Below, piece by piece: positions 18,793-27,863 of a stretch of DNA of 64,000 nucleotides (positions are counted from its first letter, which is position 1; every line of letters begins with the position of its first letter). This DNA is from Pseudarthrobacter equi (GTDB taxonomy: Bacteria; Actinomycetota; Actinomycetes; Actinomycetales; Micrococcaceae). A program made the translations under genes and the position numbers. A model generated the notes under the pieces. That model saw only the letters and a list, made by a program, of their open reading frames with translations, did no database searches and was not told where the DNA came from. The stretch spans positions 620,001-684,000 of the forward strand of contig NZ_LT629779.1 in the NCBI RefSeq assembly GCF_900105535.1, written 5' to 3'.

Positions 18793-20037
18793 TTGGCTGA
18801 CCTTCCCCCCACGCATTCCGAACCACAGCCTTCCGGGCCCCAGCTCTCCGGGCCCGCCCGGGAGGATTCGGCACCACAGAATTCCATGCTGCAGCCTTCC
18901 GGGCCGCAGGATTTCGCGGCACGGCGCAGCGGACGACGCCGGCCCGGCCGGTTGGCGCCCGTCGTCGGCACAGCGCGCAAAATGTTGGGTGACGCCCTGG
19001 CGCAGGCCGGCTATCCGGCGCACGTCCTGGTGGCCTGCAGCGGCGGGCCGGACTCGATGGCGCTGGCCGCCGTCGCCGCCTACTTCGCCCGCCGCGGCAG
19101 CATTGACGGCCATCCCGTCACCGTCGGCGCCGTGGTGGTGGACCACCAGCTGCAGGAAGGCTCCGGCCGCGTGGCGGCTGACACCGCCAGTGCCCTTCGG
19201 GAACTGGGCCTCGCCCCGGTCGAGGTCCACACCGTGACAGTGGCATGCGCCGGCATGGGGCCCGAGGCCGCTGCCCGCGAGGCCCGCCACGCAGCGCTCG
19301 AAGCGGCAGCGGCGGGCCAGGGTGCCGGCGCCATCCTGCTGGGGCACACCCTGGATGACCAGGCCGAGCAGGTGCTGCTGGGCCTGGCCCGTGGCTCCGG
19401 AACCCGATCACTCGCCGGCATGCGGCCCACCCGCGCAGGGACCGGAAACGCCCTGCTGCTCCGTCCCCTCCTGGGGCTCCGCCGGGCCGACACGGAGGAG
19501 ATCTGCGAGGTGGAGGAGCTGGACCCCTGGCACGATCCCACCAACACGGACCCCGCGTTCGCCCGTTCCCGGACCCGGGTGGAAGTCCTCCCGCACCTCG
19601 AGGAGAAACTGGGCCCCGGCGTCGCGGAATCCCTGGCGCGCACCGCCTCCATCCTGCAACTGGACGCCGACTACCTCGAGGATGTGGCGGAAAGCACCTA
19701 CGCGTCCCTGGTGGAGTGGAACGGTGCCGAAGCAAGCCTTCCGGAAGACGCCCTGCGCGACCTCGCCCCGGCCATCCGTTTCCGCGTGATCGCCAAGGCC
19801 GCTGCCGGTGTCGGCGGCCAGCAGCCCAGCTATCGGCGCCTTGTGGCGGCGGAAGCGCTGCTGCGGCGGCAGGGCTCGGCGGGCCCGGTGCAGCTGCCCG
19901 GAGGGGTAGCCGCCTACCGGTTGTCGCTGGCCGAACTCGAAGGGCCCGCGACCGCAGACCGCCCCGGGACCGGTCCCCGCGAACCCGCGCGCTGTGGGAA
20001 GCTAGTATTCCGGCCGCTAAAACCGGCCACACATTAG
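18793..20037 (+). CDS. tilS: tRNA(Ile)-lysidine synthetase
   Basis: A 414-residue N-type ATP pyrophosphatase. The PP-loop is SGGPDSMALAAVA at about residue 80. The LGHTLDDQAEQVLLGLARGSG motif follows, and a C-terminal tRNA-binding part ends the protein. It adds lysine to C34 of the minor tRNA-Ile so that it reads AUA. The only upstream start is TTG 18793, directly after the preceding TAA. This gives an unusual N-terminal extension of about 70 residues with PSGPQ/LSGPA/PSGPQ repeats, and an internal ATG at 18886 is an alternative. The 3' end overlaps a likely hpt promoter. Confidence 0.92.
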   Translation: MADLPPTHSEPQPSGPQLSGPAREDSAPQNSMLQPSGPQDFAARRSGRRRPGRLAPVVGTARKMLGDALAQAGYPAHVLVACSGGPDSMALAAVAAYFARRGSIDGHPVTVGAVVVDHQLQEGSGRVAADTASALRELGLAPVEVHTVTVACAGMGPEAAAREARHAALEAAAAGQGAGAILLGHTLDDQAEQVLLGLARGSGTRSLAGMRPTRAGTGNALLLRPLLGLRRADTEEICEVEELDPWHDPTNTDPAFARSRTRVEVLPHLEEKLGPGVAESLARTASILQLDADYLEDVAESTYASLVEWNGAEASLPEDALRDLAPAIRFRVIAKAAAGVGGQQPSYRRLVAAEALLRRQGSAGPVQLPGGVAAYRLSLAELEGPATADRPGTGPREPARCGKLVFRPLKPATH

Positions 20038-20067
20038 TCGCACCCCGCATCTACACAGGAGCCATTG

Positions 20068-20619
20068 GTGGATTCAAACGACGTCCAGGCAGACCTCAAG
20101 CACGTTCTCTACACCAAGGAACAGATCCAGCAGCGCATCACCGAACTCGCTGCCCAGATCGACAAGGACTACGAAGGCCGCGAACTGCTCATCGTGGGCG
20201 TGCTCAAGGGCGCGGTCATGGTCATGGCGGACCTGGCCCGTGCACTGCACAGCCACGTCTCGATGGACTGGATGGCTGTGTCCTCCTACGGCTCCGGCAC
20301 CCAGTCCTCCGGCGTGGTGCGCATCCTGAAGGACCTGGACACGGACCTCATGGGCAAGGACGTGCTGATCGTCGAGGACATCATCGATTCCGGCCTCACC
20401 CTGTCCTGGCTGAAGACCAACCTGGAATCCCGCGGCACCGCGTCGGTGGAAATTTGCACCGCCTTCCGCAAGCCCACCGCCGCCAAGGTCCAGATCGACG
20501 TCAAGTACGTGGGCTACGACATCCCCAACGAGTTCGTTGTGGGCTACGGCCTGGACTACGCGGAAAAGTACCGCAACCTGGACTTCGTGGGCACCCTGGC
20601 CCCGCACGTCTACGAGTAG
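20068..20619 (+). CDS. hpt: Hypoxanthine phosphoribosyltransferase
   Basis: A 183-residue purine-salvage enzyme transferring phosphoribose from PRPP to hypoxanthine or guanine. The PRPP-binding motif VLIVEDIIDSGLT, the PPi loop LLIVGVLKGAV and the purine-site segment VGYDIPNEFVVGYGLDY are all present. GTG 20068 is chosen over TTG 20065 because AGGAG at 20058-20062 then has normal spacing. A TAGTAT box near 20003, inside the end of tilS, could give a separate promoter. The tilS-hpt-ftsH order is widely conserved in bacteria; here a VOC protein and a LacI regulator are inserted before ftsH. Confidence 0.95.
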   Translation: MDSNDVQADLKHVLYTKEQIQQRITELAAQIDKDYEGRELLIVGVLKGAVMVMADLARALHSHVSMDWMAVSSYGSGTQSSGVVRILKDLDTDLMGKDVLIVEDIIDSGLTLSWLKTNLESRGTASVEICTAFRKPTAAKVQIDVKYVGYDIPNEFVVGYGLDYAEKYRNLDFVGTLAPHVYE

Positions 20620-20625
20620 GCCACC

Positions 20626-20997
20626 ATGCAGCTCGGCGGTTTCTCGGTAGGCCTCGCCGTGCAGGACCTCGCAGCTTCCATGGAGTTTTACCGGAAGCTC
20701 GGGTTCACGCAGTACGCCGGTGACCCGGACCAGAACTGGGTCATCATGAAGAACGGGGACACGAACATCGGGCTGTTCAAGGGCATGCTCGAGAAGAACG
20801 TGCTGATCTTCAACCCGGGCTGGGACCAGGACGCCAAGCCGACGGAACCCTTCACGGACGTGCGGGAGCTCCAGGAGCAGCTGCGGGCGCAGGGCGTCCC
20901 GTTTGCCGCCGAGGCAGACGTGCAGACCACCGGGCCCGCGAGTGCCATCCTGATTGACCCCGACGGCAACCCCGTCTACCTGGACCAGCACGTCTGA
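20626..20997 (+). CDS. VOC/glyoxalase-fold protein
   Basis: A 123-residue vicinal-oxygen-chelate domain protein. It starts MQLGGFSVGLAVQDLAASMEF with the usual DLAAS-FYRKLGF pattern and ends LIDPDGNPVYLDQHV. It could be a metal-dependent lyase or dioxygenase, or a stress-related ligand binder; the substrate is unknown. It starts 6 nt after the hpt stop and is probably co-transcribed with it. Confidence 0.85.
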   Translation: MQLGGFSVGLAVQDLAASMEFYRKLGFTQYAGDPDQNWVIMKNGDTNIGLFKGMLEKNVLIFNPGWDQDAKPTEPFTDVRELQEQLRAQGVPFAAEADVQTTGPASAILIDPDGNPVYLDQHV

Positions 20998-20999
20998 TT

Positions 21000-22046
21000 T
21001 TGGCAAGGTCGAATATTGGCATCAAGGATGTCGCGGTGGCCGCAGGGGTGTCGGCAACCACGGTGTCGCACGTCCTGAACGACGTCACGTATGCGCGGAT
21101 CAGCCCCGAGACCCGCAAAAAGGTGAAGGCGGCCGCGGAGCAGCTGGGCTACGAACCCAACCGGGTGGCGCAGGCGCTCCGCAACCGCCGCACCGGCGTG
21201 CTGGGACTGGTCAGCGAGGATGTGGCCACCACGCCGCATGCCGGCCGGATCATCCTGGGTGCCGATGACGCTGCCCGCGCCCGCGGCTACACCCTCATGC
21301 TTATCAACACCGCCGCCACTGCCGGGGCCGCATCGCGGGAAGGCGACGTGGAGGCCGTGCTGGAACGGCAGGTGGACGGCATCCTCTACGCCACCATGTA
21401 CCACCGGGTCCTGGACGCGCCGGCCAACCTCGGCAAGGTGCCAACCGTCCTGGTGGATGCCGTCACCGCTGACGGGCTCTTTCCCTCAGTCGTCCCGGAC
21501 GAATACGGCGGCGCCCGCGCCGCCGTCCGCGCACTGCTGGACGCCGGCCACACCCGCATCGGCTTCATCAACAACGTCCAGGACGTGCCATCCACCTCGG
21601 AGCGGCTCCGCGGCTTCCGCGACACGCTCACCGCGGCAGGGCTCGACGCCGGCCTGGCGCCGGTGGAGGCGTCGTCGTCGGACGCTGCGGGCGGGTACGA
21701 GGCAGCGGCGAGGATCCTGCGGAGCGGACACCCGCCGTCGGGCCTGTTCTGCTACAACGACCAGATGGCCATGGGGGCCTACCGGGCAGCCGCTGAACTG
21801 GGCCTCAGCATCCCCGGCGACCTCTCCGTCGTAGGGTTCGACGACCAGGAACTGGTGGCCGGCAGCCTCTTTCCCGGGCTGACCACCGTGGCGCTGCCCC
21901 ACTACGGAATGGGTGCCTGGGCCGCCAACCACCTCATCGATGCGCTCGAAGGAGCAGGGGACGGTTCTTCCGCCGGCGCAGGGACGACCGTGCTGGAGTG
22001 TCCGCTGGTCACCCGCGCGTCCGTCGCCGCACCCCGGAACCCCTAG
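21000..22046 (+). CDS. LacI family transcriptional regulator
   Basis: A 348-residue repressor. The N-terminal helix-turn-helix reads IKDVAVAAGVSATTVSHVLN, with the hinge region after it, and a periplasmic-binding-like sensor domain follows (GVLGLVSEDVATTPHAGRII to the PDEYGGARAAVRALLDAGHTRIGF block). It starts with TTG 21000, two bases after the VOC stop, in a probable hpt-VOC-lacI transcript. Sugar-type effector and operator are unknown. There is no sugar operon next to it, which is unusual for LacI proteins. Confidence 0.88.
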   Translation: MARSNIGIKDVAVAAGVSATTVSHVLNDVTYARISPETRKKVKAAAEQLGYEPNRVAQALRNRRTGVLGLVSEDVATTPHAGRIILGADDAARARGYTLMLINTAATAGAASREGDVEAVLERQVDGILYATMYHRVLDAPANLGKVPTVLVDAVTADGLFPSVVPDEYGGARAAVRALLDAGHTRIGFINNVQDVPSTSERLRGFRDTLTAAGLDAGLAPVEASSSDAAGGYEAAARILRSGHPPSGLFCYNDQMAMGAYRAAAELGLSIPGDLSVVGFDDQELVAGSLFPGLTTVALPHYGMGAWAANHLIDALEGAGDGSSAGAGTTVLECPLVTRASVAAPRNP

Positions 22047-22093
22047 CCCGCCTGCAACGATGTCCGCTACGCCCACAGGGAACTTTTGCTTTT

Positions 22094-22127
22094 CATCATG
22101 CGTGATGTACTCCGGACGGTGTATAGC
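22094..22127 (+). promoter_or_regulatory. Probable ftsH promoter region with small palindrome
   Basis: TATAGC at 22122-22127 is a good -10 candidate about 85 nt before ftsH. CATCA-TGCG-TGATG (22094-22107) is a short inverted repeat at about the -35 position. No clear -35 hexamer is seen, which suggests either activator dependence or an extended -10. Confidence 0.35.
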
Positions 22128-22210
22128 TAGAAGCTGACGCAGCACCATCACGCGCGCAAAGTACACGCCGTGCAGCACTACCGGAAGGGACGGGGCCAGC
22201 CCCCGAACAG

Positions 22211-24274
22211 ATGAAAGCTAAGAATTTCTTCAAGGGCCCGGGCATCTGGATCGTCGTCGTTGTCGGTCTGCTCCTGGTGGCCTTTGCAACGCTGGCACCC
22301 GGCGGTGCGTCGCGGATCGACACCGATAAGGGCCTGGAACTGCTTGCCGGCAGCAACGTGGAGCAGGCCAAGATCTTCGACGGTGAGAACCGCGTTGACC
22401 TCACGCTGAAGGATGACCTGGAGGTGGACGGCCAGAACAAGGGCAAGAGCGTCCAGTTCTTCTTCGTCGATGCCCGCGCCACGGACGTGGTCAAGGCTGT
22501 CACCGATTCCAAGCCGGCGCAGGGCTACACAGACCAGCCCATCGAGAGCAACTGGTTCTCCGGCCTGCTGTCCCTCCTCATCCCGGTCATCCTGCTGGGC
22601 GCCCTCTTCTGGTTCCTCATGACCCGCATGCAGGGCGGCGGCTCCAAGATCATGCAGTTCGGCAAGTCCAAGGCCAAGATGGTCAGCAAGGACATGCCGC
22701 AGGTGACCTTCGCGGACGTCGCCGGTTCGGATGAAGCCGTCGAAGAGCTCCAGGAAATCAAGGAATTCCTCCAGGAGCCGGCCAAGTTCCAGGCTGTCGG
22801 CGCCAAGATCCCCAAGGGCGTGCTGCTGTACGGCCCTCCCGGTACCGGTAAGACCCTGCTGGCCCGCGCCGTTGCCGGTGAGGCAGGCGTCCCCTTCTTC
22901 TCGATCTCCGGCTCGGACTTCGTGGAAATGTTCGTGGGCGTCGGTGCGTCCCGTGTCCGTGACCTCTTCGAACAGGCCAAGGCCAACTCCCCGGCCATTA
23001 TCTTCGTGGACGAAATCGACGCCGTAGGCCGCCACCGCGGTGCCGGCATCGGCGGCGGCAATGACGAACGCGAGCAGACCCTCAACCAGCTGCTGGTGGA
23101 GATGGACGGCTTCGACGTCAAGACCAACGTCATCCTGATCGCCGCCACCAACCGGCCGGACGTCCTGGACCCCGCACTGCTGCGGCCGGGCCGTTTCGAC
23201 CGCCAGATCGGCGTCGATGCCCCGGACATGATCGGCCGCGACCAGATCCTGCAGGTGCATGCCAAGGGCAAGCCGATGGCTCCCGGCGTCGACCTCAAGG
23301 CTGTTGCCAAGAAGACCCCCGGCTACACCGGTGCCGACCTGGCCAACGTGCTTAACGAGGCCGCCCTGCTGACCGCGCGCTCCAACGCCAACCTCATTGA
23401 CGACCGCGCCCTGGACGAGGCAATCGACCGCGTGATGGCCGGCCCCCAGAAGCGCAGCCGGGTCATGAAGGAACACGAACGCAAGATCACCGCCTACCAC
23501 GAAGGCGGCCACGCCCTGGTGGCGGCTGCCCTGCGGAACTCGGCCCCGGTCACCAAGATCACCATCCTTCCCCGCGGCCGTGCCCTGGGCTACACCATGG
23601 TGGTTCCGGACAACGACAAGTACTCCGTCACCCGCAACGAGCTCCTGGACCAGATGGCGTACGCCATGGGCGGCCGCGTGGCCGAGGAGATCGTGTTCCA
23701 CGATCCGTCCACCGGCGCCTCGAACGACATCGAGAAGGCCACCGGCACCGCCCGCAAGATGGTCACCGAATACGGCATGAGCGAACGCGTGGGTGCCGTG
23801 CGCCTGGGCCAGGGCGGCGGCGAGCCGTTCCTGGGCCGCGACGCCGGGCACGAGCGCAACTACTCCGACCAGATCGCCTACGTGGTGGACGAGGAAGTGC
23901 GCCGCCTGATCGACCAGGCACACGACGAGGCGTACGCCATCCTCACCGAGAACCGAGACGTCCTGGACAGCCTCGCCCTTGAGCTGCTGGAGCGCGAAAC
24001 CCTTAACCAGGCCGAAATCGCCGACATATTCCGTGACATCCGCAAGCGCGATTTCCGCGAGGTGTGGCTGTCCAAGGAATCCCGTCCGGTCCAGGCCGCG
24101 GGCCCCGTGGAATCCCACCAGGAGCGGGCAGAACGCGAGGCCCAGGAGGAAGCCAAGCAGGCCCGCCTGGAGGAGCCGCTGGACGCCCAGCCCCCGCATC
24201 CGCAGGGCGTTCCGGAAGACGCACCGTTCCAGGGAGGCGTCCCCGAATCGGGGCCGGACACCCTTCGCGGCTAA
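22211..24274 (+). CDS. ftsH: ATP-dependent zinc metalloprotease FtsH
   Basis: A 687-residue membrane-anchored AAA+ protease. Two N-terminal membrane helices (about residues 8-25 and 113-130) flank a small extracytoplasmic domain. The Walker A is GPPGTGKT (about residue 208), Walker [13 protein letters not shown], and the second region of homology [20 protein letters not shown]. The zinc site is HEGGH (about 430). It degrades membrane and short-lived cytoplasmic proteins. The C-terminal tail of about 50 residues is acidic and Pro/Gln-rich. It starts the folate cluster; its stop TAA is part of the folE -10 box. Confidence 0.97.
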   Translation: MKAKNFFKGPGIWIVVVVGLLLVAFATLAPGGASRIDTDKGLELLAGSNVEQAKIFDGENRVDLTLKDDLEVDGQNKGKSVQFFFVDARATDVVKAVTDSKPAQGYTDQPIESNWFSGLLSLLIPVILLGALFWFLMTRMQGGGSKIMQFGKSKAKMVSKDMPQVTFADVAGSDEAVEELQEIKEFLQEPAKFQAVGAKIPKGVLLYGPPGTGKTLLARAVAGEAGVPFFSISGSDFVEMFVGVGASRVRDLFEQAKANSPAIIFVDEIDAVGRHRGAGIGGGNDEREQTLNQLLVEMDGFDVKTNVILIAATNRPDVLDPALLRPGRFDRQIGVDAPDMIGRDQILQVHAKGKPMAPGVDLKAVAKKTPGYTGADLANVLNEAALLTARSNANLIDDRALDEAIDRVMAGPQKRSRVMKEHERKITAYHEGGHALVAAALRNSAPVTKITILPRGRALGYTMVVPDNDKYSVTRNELLDQMAYAMGGRVAEEIVFHDPSTGASNDIEKATGTARKMVTEYGMSERVGAVRLGQGGGEPFLGRDAGHERNYSDQIAYVVDEEVRRLIDQAHDEAYAILTENRDVLDSLALELLERETLNQAEIADIFRDIRKRDFREVWLSKESRPVQAAGPVESHQERAEREAQEEAKQARLEEPLDAQPPHPQGVPEDAPFQGGVPESGPDTLRG

Positions 24275-24277
24275 GCT
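24272..24277 (+). promoter_or_regulatory. Candidate leaderless -10 of folE
   Basis: TAAGCT includes the ftsH stop codon and lies six bases before the GTG of folE, the spacing expected for a transcript beginning at the start codon. No ribosome site precedes folE. Confidence 0.5.
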
Positions 24278-24283
24278 TTCCCT

Positions 24284-24928
24284 GTGACTTCCTTCGACGA
24301 CGACGCCGTTTCCGCCTCCGCCGCCTACCCGGCGGAGGACGGTTCCACCCATTCCCCGCACCACAAGGTGGACCGGCCAAGGATTGAAGCGGCTGTCCGC
24401 GAAATCCTCCTGGCCATCGGCGAGGACCCGGACCGTGGCGGCCTCATCGACACCCCCAAGCGGGTGGCGAAGGCGTACGCCGAGGTTTTTGCGGGACTGC
24501 ACCACGACCCCGCGGACGTCCTGTCCACCACGTTCGAGCTGGACCATGAAGAACTGGTCCTGGTGAAGGACATCCCCTTCTACTCCACCTGCGAGCACCA
24601 CCTGGTGCCGTTCCACGGTGTGGCCCACGTTGGCTACATTCCCTCCCATGACGGTAAGGTCACCGGGCTGAGCAAGCTGGCGCGGCTCGTGGACATCTAC
24701 GCCCGCCGCCCCCAGGTTCAGGAGCGGCTCACCACGGAGATTGTCGAAGCGCTGGTCCTCCACCTCAAGCCGCGTGGGGCCATCGTCGTTGTCGAATGCG
24801 AGCACATGTGCATGTCAATGCGCGGTATCCGCAAGCCCGGAGCAAAGACCGTCACCAGTGCGGTCCGCGGGCAGCTTCATGACCCGGCCACCCGTGCCGA
24901 GGCCATGAGCCTCATCCTCGGAAGGTAA
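24284..24928 (+). CDS. folE: GTP cyclohydrolase I
   Basis: A 214-residue enzyme making 7,8-dihydroneopterin triphosphate from GTP, the first step of folate synthesis. Zinc ligands are in [10 protein letters not shown] and the later [13 protein letters not shown]. The [20 protein letters not shown] segment is highly typical. The first 30 residues are variable and rich in Ser/Asp. The GTG start has no Shine-Dalgarno but an apparent -10 box six bases upstream, suggesting leaderless initiation in addition to read-through from ftsH. Confidence 0.96.
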   Translation: MTSFDDDAVSASAAYPAEDGSTHSPHHKVDRPRIEAAVREILLAIGEDPDRGGLIDTPKRVAKAYAEVFAGLHHDPADVLSTTFELDHEELVLVKDIPFYSTCEHHLVPFHGVAHVGYIPSHDGKVTGLSKLARLVDIYARRPQVQERLTTEIVEALVLHLKPRGAIVVVECEHMCMSMRGIRKPGAKTVTSAVRGQLHDPATRAEAMSLILGR

Positions 24929-24940
24929 CCACACAAGACC

Positions 24941-25861
24941 ATGGACTCACTAGCTGCAGCCCCGGGAACCGGGCCCGCAACCTCGCCGCTGCCCATCCTG
25001 CGCAAACCGCGCCCGGCCGCGCGCTTCGAGGACCTGCCCACAGACCGCACCCTGGTCATGGGCATCCTCAATGTCACCCCTGATTCGTTCAGCGACGGCG
25101 GCAAGCACGCCACGGCGGACACCGCCATCGCCGCGGGCCTGCGCATGTTTTATGCCGGCGCTGACATCATCGACGTCGGCGGCGAATCGACCCGCCCCGG
25201 CGCTGAGGACGTCTCCCCGGACGAGGAACAAAAGCGTGTCCTCCCGGTCATCGAAGCACTGGTCAAGGCCGGTGCCCTGGTCAGCATCGACACCACCCAC
25301 GCCGCCACCGCCGCCGCTGCCCTGAAGGCCGGAGCCGCCATCATCAACGACGTTTCCGGGCTGACCATCGAACCCGAAATGGCTGAACTCGTGGCCTCGT
25401 CCAAGGCGCCGTACATCCTCACCCACCGCCGCGGCGATGCCCGCACCATGAACTCCCTCGCGGAGTACACGGACGTGGCCGCTGAAGTGGTGGCGGAACT
25501 GGCCGGAGTGCGGGACAAGCTGTACGCGGCCGGCGTCAGCGCTGAGCAGATCATTGTCGATCCCGGCCTGGGTTTTGCGAAGAACGACGCCCAGAACTGG
25601 GAGCTGCTGCAGAACCTGGAGCAGCTGGAGGCCCTGGGCCACCGCGTCCTGGTGGCCGCCTCCCGCAAACGCTTCCTCGGCACCCTCCTGACGGTTGCCG
25701 GCAAATCCGCAGCCCCGGAAGAGCGTGACGGGGCCACGGCAGCCATCACGGCCATCAGCGCCGCCCGCGGCGCCTGGGCCGTCCGGGTGCACGACGTCGG
25801 ATCCAGCCTTGACGCCGTCAAGGTCGCCGCGCGCATGGCGGCAGTACCCAAAGCACCGTAA
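24941..25861 (+). CDS. folP: Dihydropteroate synthase
   Basis: A 306-residue TIM-barrel enzyme joining dihydropterin pyrophosphate to p-aminobenzoate; the sulfonamide target. Signature motifs are MGILNVTPDSFSDGGK, DIIDVGGESTRPGA and, near the end, LVAASRKRFLG. An N-terminal leader of about 35 residues precedes the conserved core. It starts 12 nt after folE and is followed by folB at 14 nt. Confidence 0.96.
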   Translation: MDSLAAAPGTGPATSPLPILRKPRPAARFEDLPTDRTLVMGILNVTPDSFSDGGKHATADTAIAAGLRMFYAGADIIDVGGESTRPGAEDVSPDEEQKRVLPVIEALVKAGALVSIDTTHAATAAAALKAGAAIINDVSGLTIEPEMAELVASSKAPYILTHRRGDARTMNSLAEYTDVAAEVVAELAGVRDKLYAAGVSAEQIIVDPGLGFAKNDAQNWELLQNLEQLEALGHRVLVAASRKRFLGTLLTVAGKSAAPEERDGATAAITAISAARGAWAVRVHDVGSSLDAVKVAARMAAVPKAP

Positions 25862-25875
25862 GCGCCGGGGGACCC

Positions 25876-26283
25876 ATGGACAGGATTACGCTGACCGGTG
25901 TGACGGCCGTCGGCCATCATGGTGTGTTTGATTTTGAGCGCCGCGAGGGCCAGCCTTTTGTTGTGGACGCCGTCCTGTATCTCGACTTCGCCGCTGCCGC
26001 GGCGTCCGACGACGTCAGCGACACCGCCCATTACGGCGAGGTGGCGCAGCGTATTACCGAGTGGATTTCCGGGGAGCCGCTGAACCTCATTGAGGCGCTG
26101 GCTGTCCGGATCGCCGACGGCCTGCTGTCCGAGTTCGGCCTCCAGGCCGTGGACATCACCGTGCACAAACCCCAGGCGCCCATCGAGGTGCCCTTTGGGG
26201 ACGTAGCAGTGTCCGTGCATCGGAGACGGCCCTCCGTTGCTTCGGGCCGCCCGGTGGAACCCGCTTCCGAGGGCACCCCGTGA
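25876..26283 (+). CDS. folB: Dihydroneopterin aldolase
   Basis: A 135-residue protein; the conserved domain occupies the first 118 residues. It starts MDRITLTGVTAVGHHGVFDFE, includes the catalytic-region DTAHYGEVAQ and LIEALAVRIAD, and ends with VTVHKPQAPI-like VDITVHKPQAPI. It converts dihydroneopterin to 6-hydroxymethyl-dihydropterin and glycolaldehyde. A short basic tail (RRRPSVASGRP) extends past the fold. The stop overlaps the folK start by GTGA. Confidence 0.95.
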   Translation: MDRITLTGVTAVGHHGVFDFERREGQPFVVDAVLYLDFAAAAASDDVSDTAHYGEVAQRITEWISGEPLNLIEALAVRIADGLLSEFGLQAVDITVHKPQAPIEVPFGDVAVSVHRRRPSVASGRPVEPASEGTP

Positions 26284-26825
26284 ACGCGGTTTACACCAAG
26301 GCGGTCCTGGCCCTGGGAAGCAACCTCGGCGAACGCAACGACACCCTGTCCAGCGCGGTGGCTGACCTCGTTGACCCGCCGGAGGTCCGCCTCCTTGCGG
26401 TGTCCCCGATCATCCAGACCAAAGCCGTGGGCGGCCCGCCGGGGCAGCCTGACTTCCTGAACATGGTCCTCACCGTTGAAACCAGCCTGACCCCCCATGA
26501 GCTGCTGGAGCATTGCCAGGCGGTGGAGAACAAGCACCACCGTGTGCGCGAGGTGCGCTGGGGGCCGCGGACGCTCGACGTCGACATCATCACCTACGGC
26601 GACGTGCGCAGCGACGACCCCGTGCTGACCCTGCCGCACCCGCGCGCCGCCAGCCGGGCCTTCGTGCTGTACCCGTGGTCCCTGATCGACCCCGCAGCCA
26701 CCCTTGAGGGGGAGCGCATCAGTGCCCTTGCGGCCCGGGCGGAGGACTACGGCGACCTTGCCCCGTTCGATGGTTTCGGCGACTTTGACGGGATGCCGAC
26801 CGCCGGGGCGGTGACGGACCGTTGA
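26280..26825 (+). CDS. folK: 6-hydroxymethyl-7,8-dihydropterin pyrophosphokinase
   Basis: A 181-residue HPPK. The motifs ALGSNLGERNDTL (start), RVREVRWGPRTLDVDII with the two metal-binding aspartates, and LPHPRAASRAFVLYPW are present. It transfers pyrophosphate from ATP to the pterin, feeding FolP. GTG 26280 overlaps the folB stop, and the TGA overlaps the TTG of the next gene (TTGA), so the pathway genes are translationally coupled. Confidence 0.96.
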   Translation: MNAVYTKAVLALGSNLGERNDTLSSAVADLVDPPEVRLLAVSPIIQTKAVGGPPGQPDFLNMVLTVETSLTPHELLEHCQAVENKHHRVREVRWGPRTLDVDIITYGDVRSDDPVLTLPHPRAASRAFVLYPWSLIDPAATLEGERISALAARAEDYGDLAPFDGFGDFDGMPTAGAVTDR

Positions 26826-27370
26826 AGCCCATCAACCCTCTGCGGCTGCTGCTGGTCGGCGTCATCCTGACCGTAGCCGGCTGGGCCGGAACGGTGATCA
26901 CCAGCCGCTACGGTATGGCCACCCCGGTGCTGCCGGCCACCGCGCTGGCCACCATGGGCGTGATCGTGGCCATCACCCTGGTCCTCGGCATCCGCATCCT
27001 GCGCTGGCGGAACAGCATCAAGCCCAACAGCACCGCAAAGAAGACAGCACTTGATCCGCTGCTCGCCGCCCGCACGCTCATCCTGGCCCAGGCCTGTGCC
27101 TACGCCGGAACGGTGCTGCTCGGCTGGCACGTGGGGATCTTCCTGGACCAGCTGCGGATCTGGAGTTTCCGCAGCCACCAGGACATCGCCTGGCTGGCGC
27201 TCGGCATGGCCGGCGGCGGCCTGGTGATGATCATCGTTGGCCTGGTGGTGGAGCGGTTCTGCAAGATTCCGCCGGAGGACGGCGACACGAAGGGCGTGGA
27301 CGGCAAGCCGGGCCGCGCACCACGGGGAGAAGCCGCGGGGGAAGGCGAATATGCGTACCGAGGCGATTGA
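26822..27370 (+). CDS. DUF3180 membrane protein
   Basis: A 182-residue protein with four predicted membrane segments: LLLVGVILTVAGWAGTVI, ATMGVIVAITLVLGI, LILAQACAYAGTVLLGW and LGMAGGGLVMIIVGLVV. The Q-ACAYAGTVLLGWHVG stretch is typical of DUF3180 proteins, which almost always follow folK in actinobacteria. The function is unknown. TTG start 26822 overlaps folK; its 3' end overlaps the next gene by 20 nt. Confidence 0.85.
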   Translation: MKPINPLRLLLVGVILTVAGWAGTVITSRYGMATPVLPATALATMGVIVAITLVLGIRILRWRNSIKPNSTAKKTALDPLLAARTLILAQACAYAGTVLLGWHVGIFLDQLRIWSFRSHQDIAWLALGMAGGGLVMIIVGLVVERFCKIPPEDGDTKGVDGKPGRAPRGEAAGEGEYAYRGD

Positions 27371-27863
27371 CCCGCCCGGCATTGACTGGCACCGGGTGTC
27401 ACCGAAGTTCGTGACCGTTCGGCTGGTGCAGTGGGCACTCGGCAACCTTGCCGCCGTCGTAATCCTCAGCCTTCCGCTCGTGTTTGTCCTGCTCGGGTGG
27501 TGGCGGTGGCCGCCGCTGTGGCTGGCCATCACCGTTCCCGCCGTGACGCTGGTGGTGGCCCTCTGGCGGCTGGTGCTGATCCCGCGCCAGGTCAGGGCCA
27601 TCGGCTACGCCGAGCGCGACGACGACCTCCTGGTCCGCAGCGGCATCTTCTTCCAGCGGACCATGGCCGTGCCCTACGGCCGGATGCAGTACGTGGACGT
27701 CGCCGTAGGCCCCGTTGAGCGCAGCCTCGGCCTCTGCACGGTCAAGCTGCACACCGCATCGCCCGGCACCAACGCGCACATCCCCGGGCTGCCGGAGGCA
27801 GAGGGGGCGCGGCTCCGTGAGCAGCTCGCGGCCCGCGGCGAGGCCAGGCTGGCAGGACTGTGA
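27351..27863 (+). CDS. PH domain membrane protein (YdbS-like)
   Basis: A 170-residue protein with two membrane helices (AAVVILSLPLVFVLLGWW and LAITVPAVTLVVALWRL) and a bacterial PH domain (bPH_2) marked by DDLLVRSGIFFQRTMAVPYGRMQYVDV and VKLHTAS. ATG 27351 is chosen: GGGGAAGG lies just upstream, while the frame open from 27237 runs inside the previous gene. It overlaps the DUF3180 gene by 20 nt and the next PH gene by GTGA. YdbS/YdbT pairs are widespread; in Bacillus they protect against certain antimicrobial compounds. Confidence 0.85.
   Translation: MRTEAIDPPGIDWHRVSPKFVTVRLVQWALGNLAAVVILSLPLVFVLLGWWRWPPLWLAITVPAVTLVVALWRLVLIPRQVRAIGYAERDDDLLVRSGIFFQRTMAVPYGRMQYVDVAVGPVERSLGLCTVKLHTASPGTNAHIPGLPEAEGARLREQLAARGEARLAGL

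Noticed and set aside
22178..24805. An 875-codon open frame antisense to ftsH/folE
   Set aside because: Shadow of highly biased GC-rich codons; composition is Gly/Val/His-rich without domains, and the plus-strand genes are certain.
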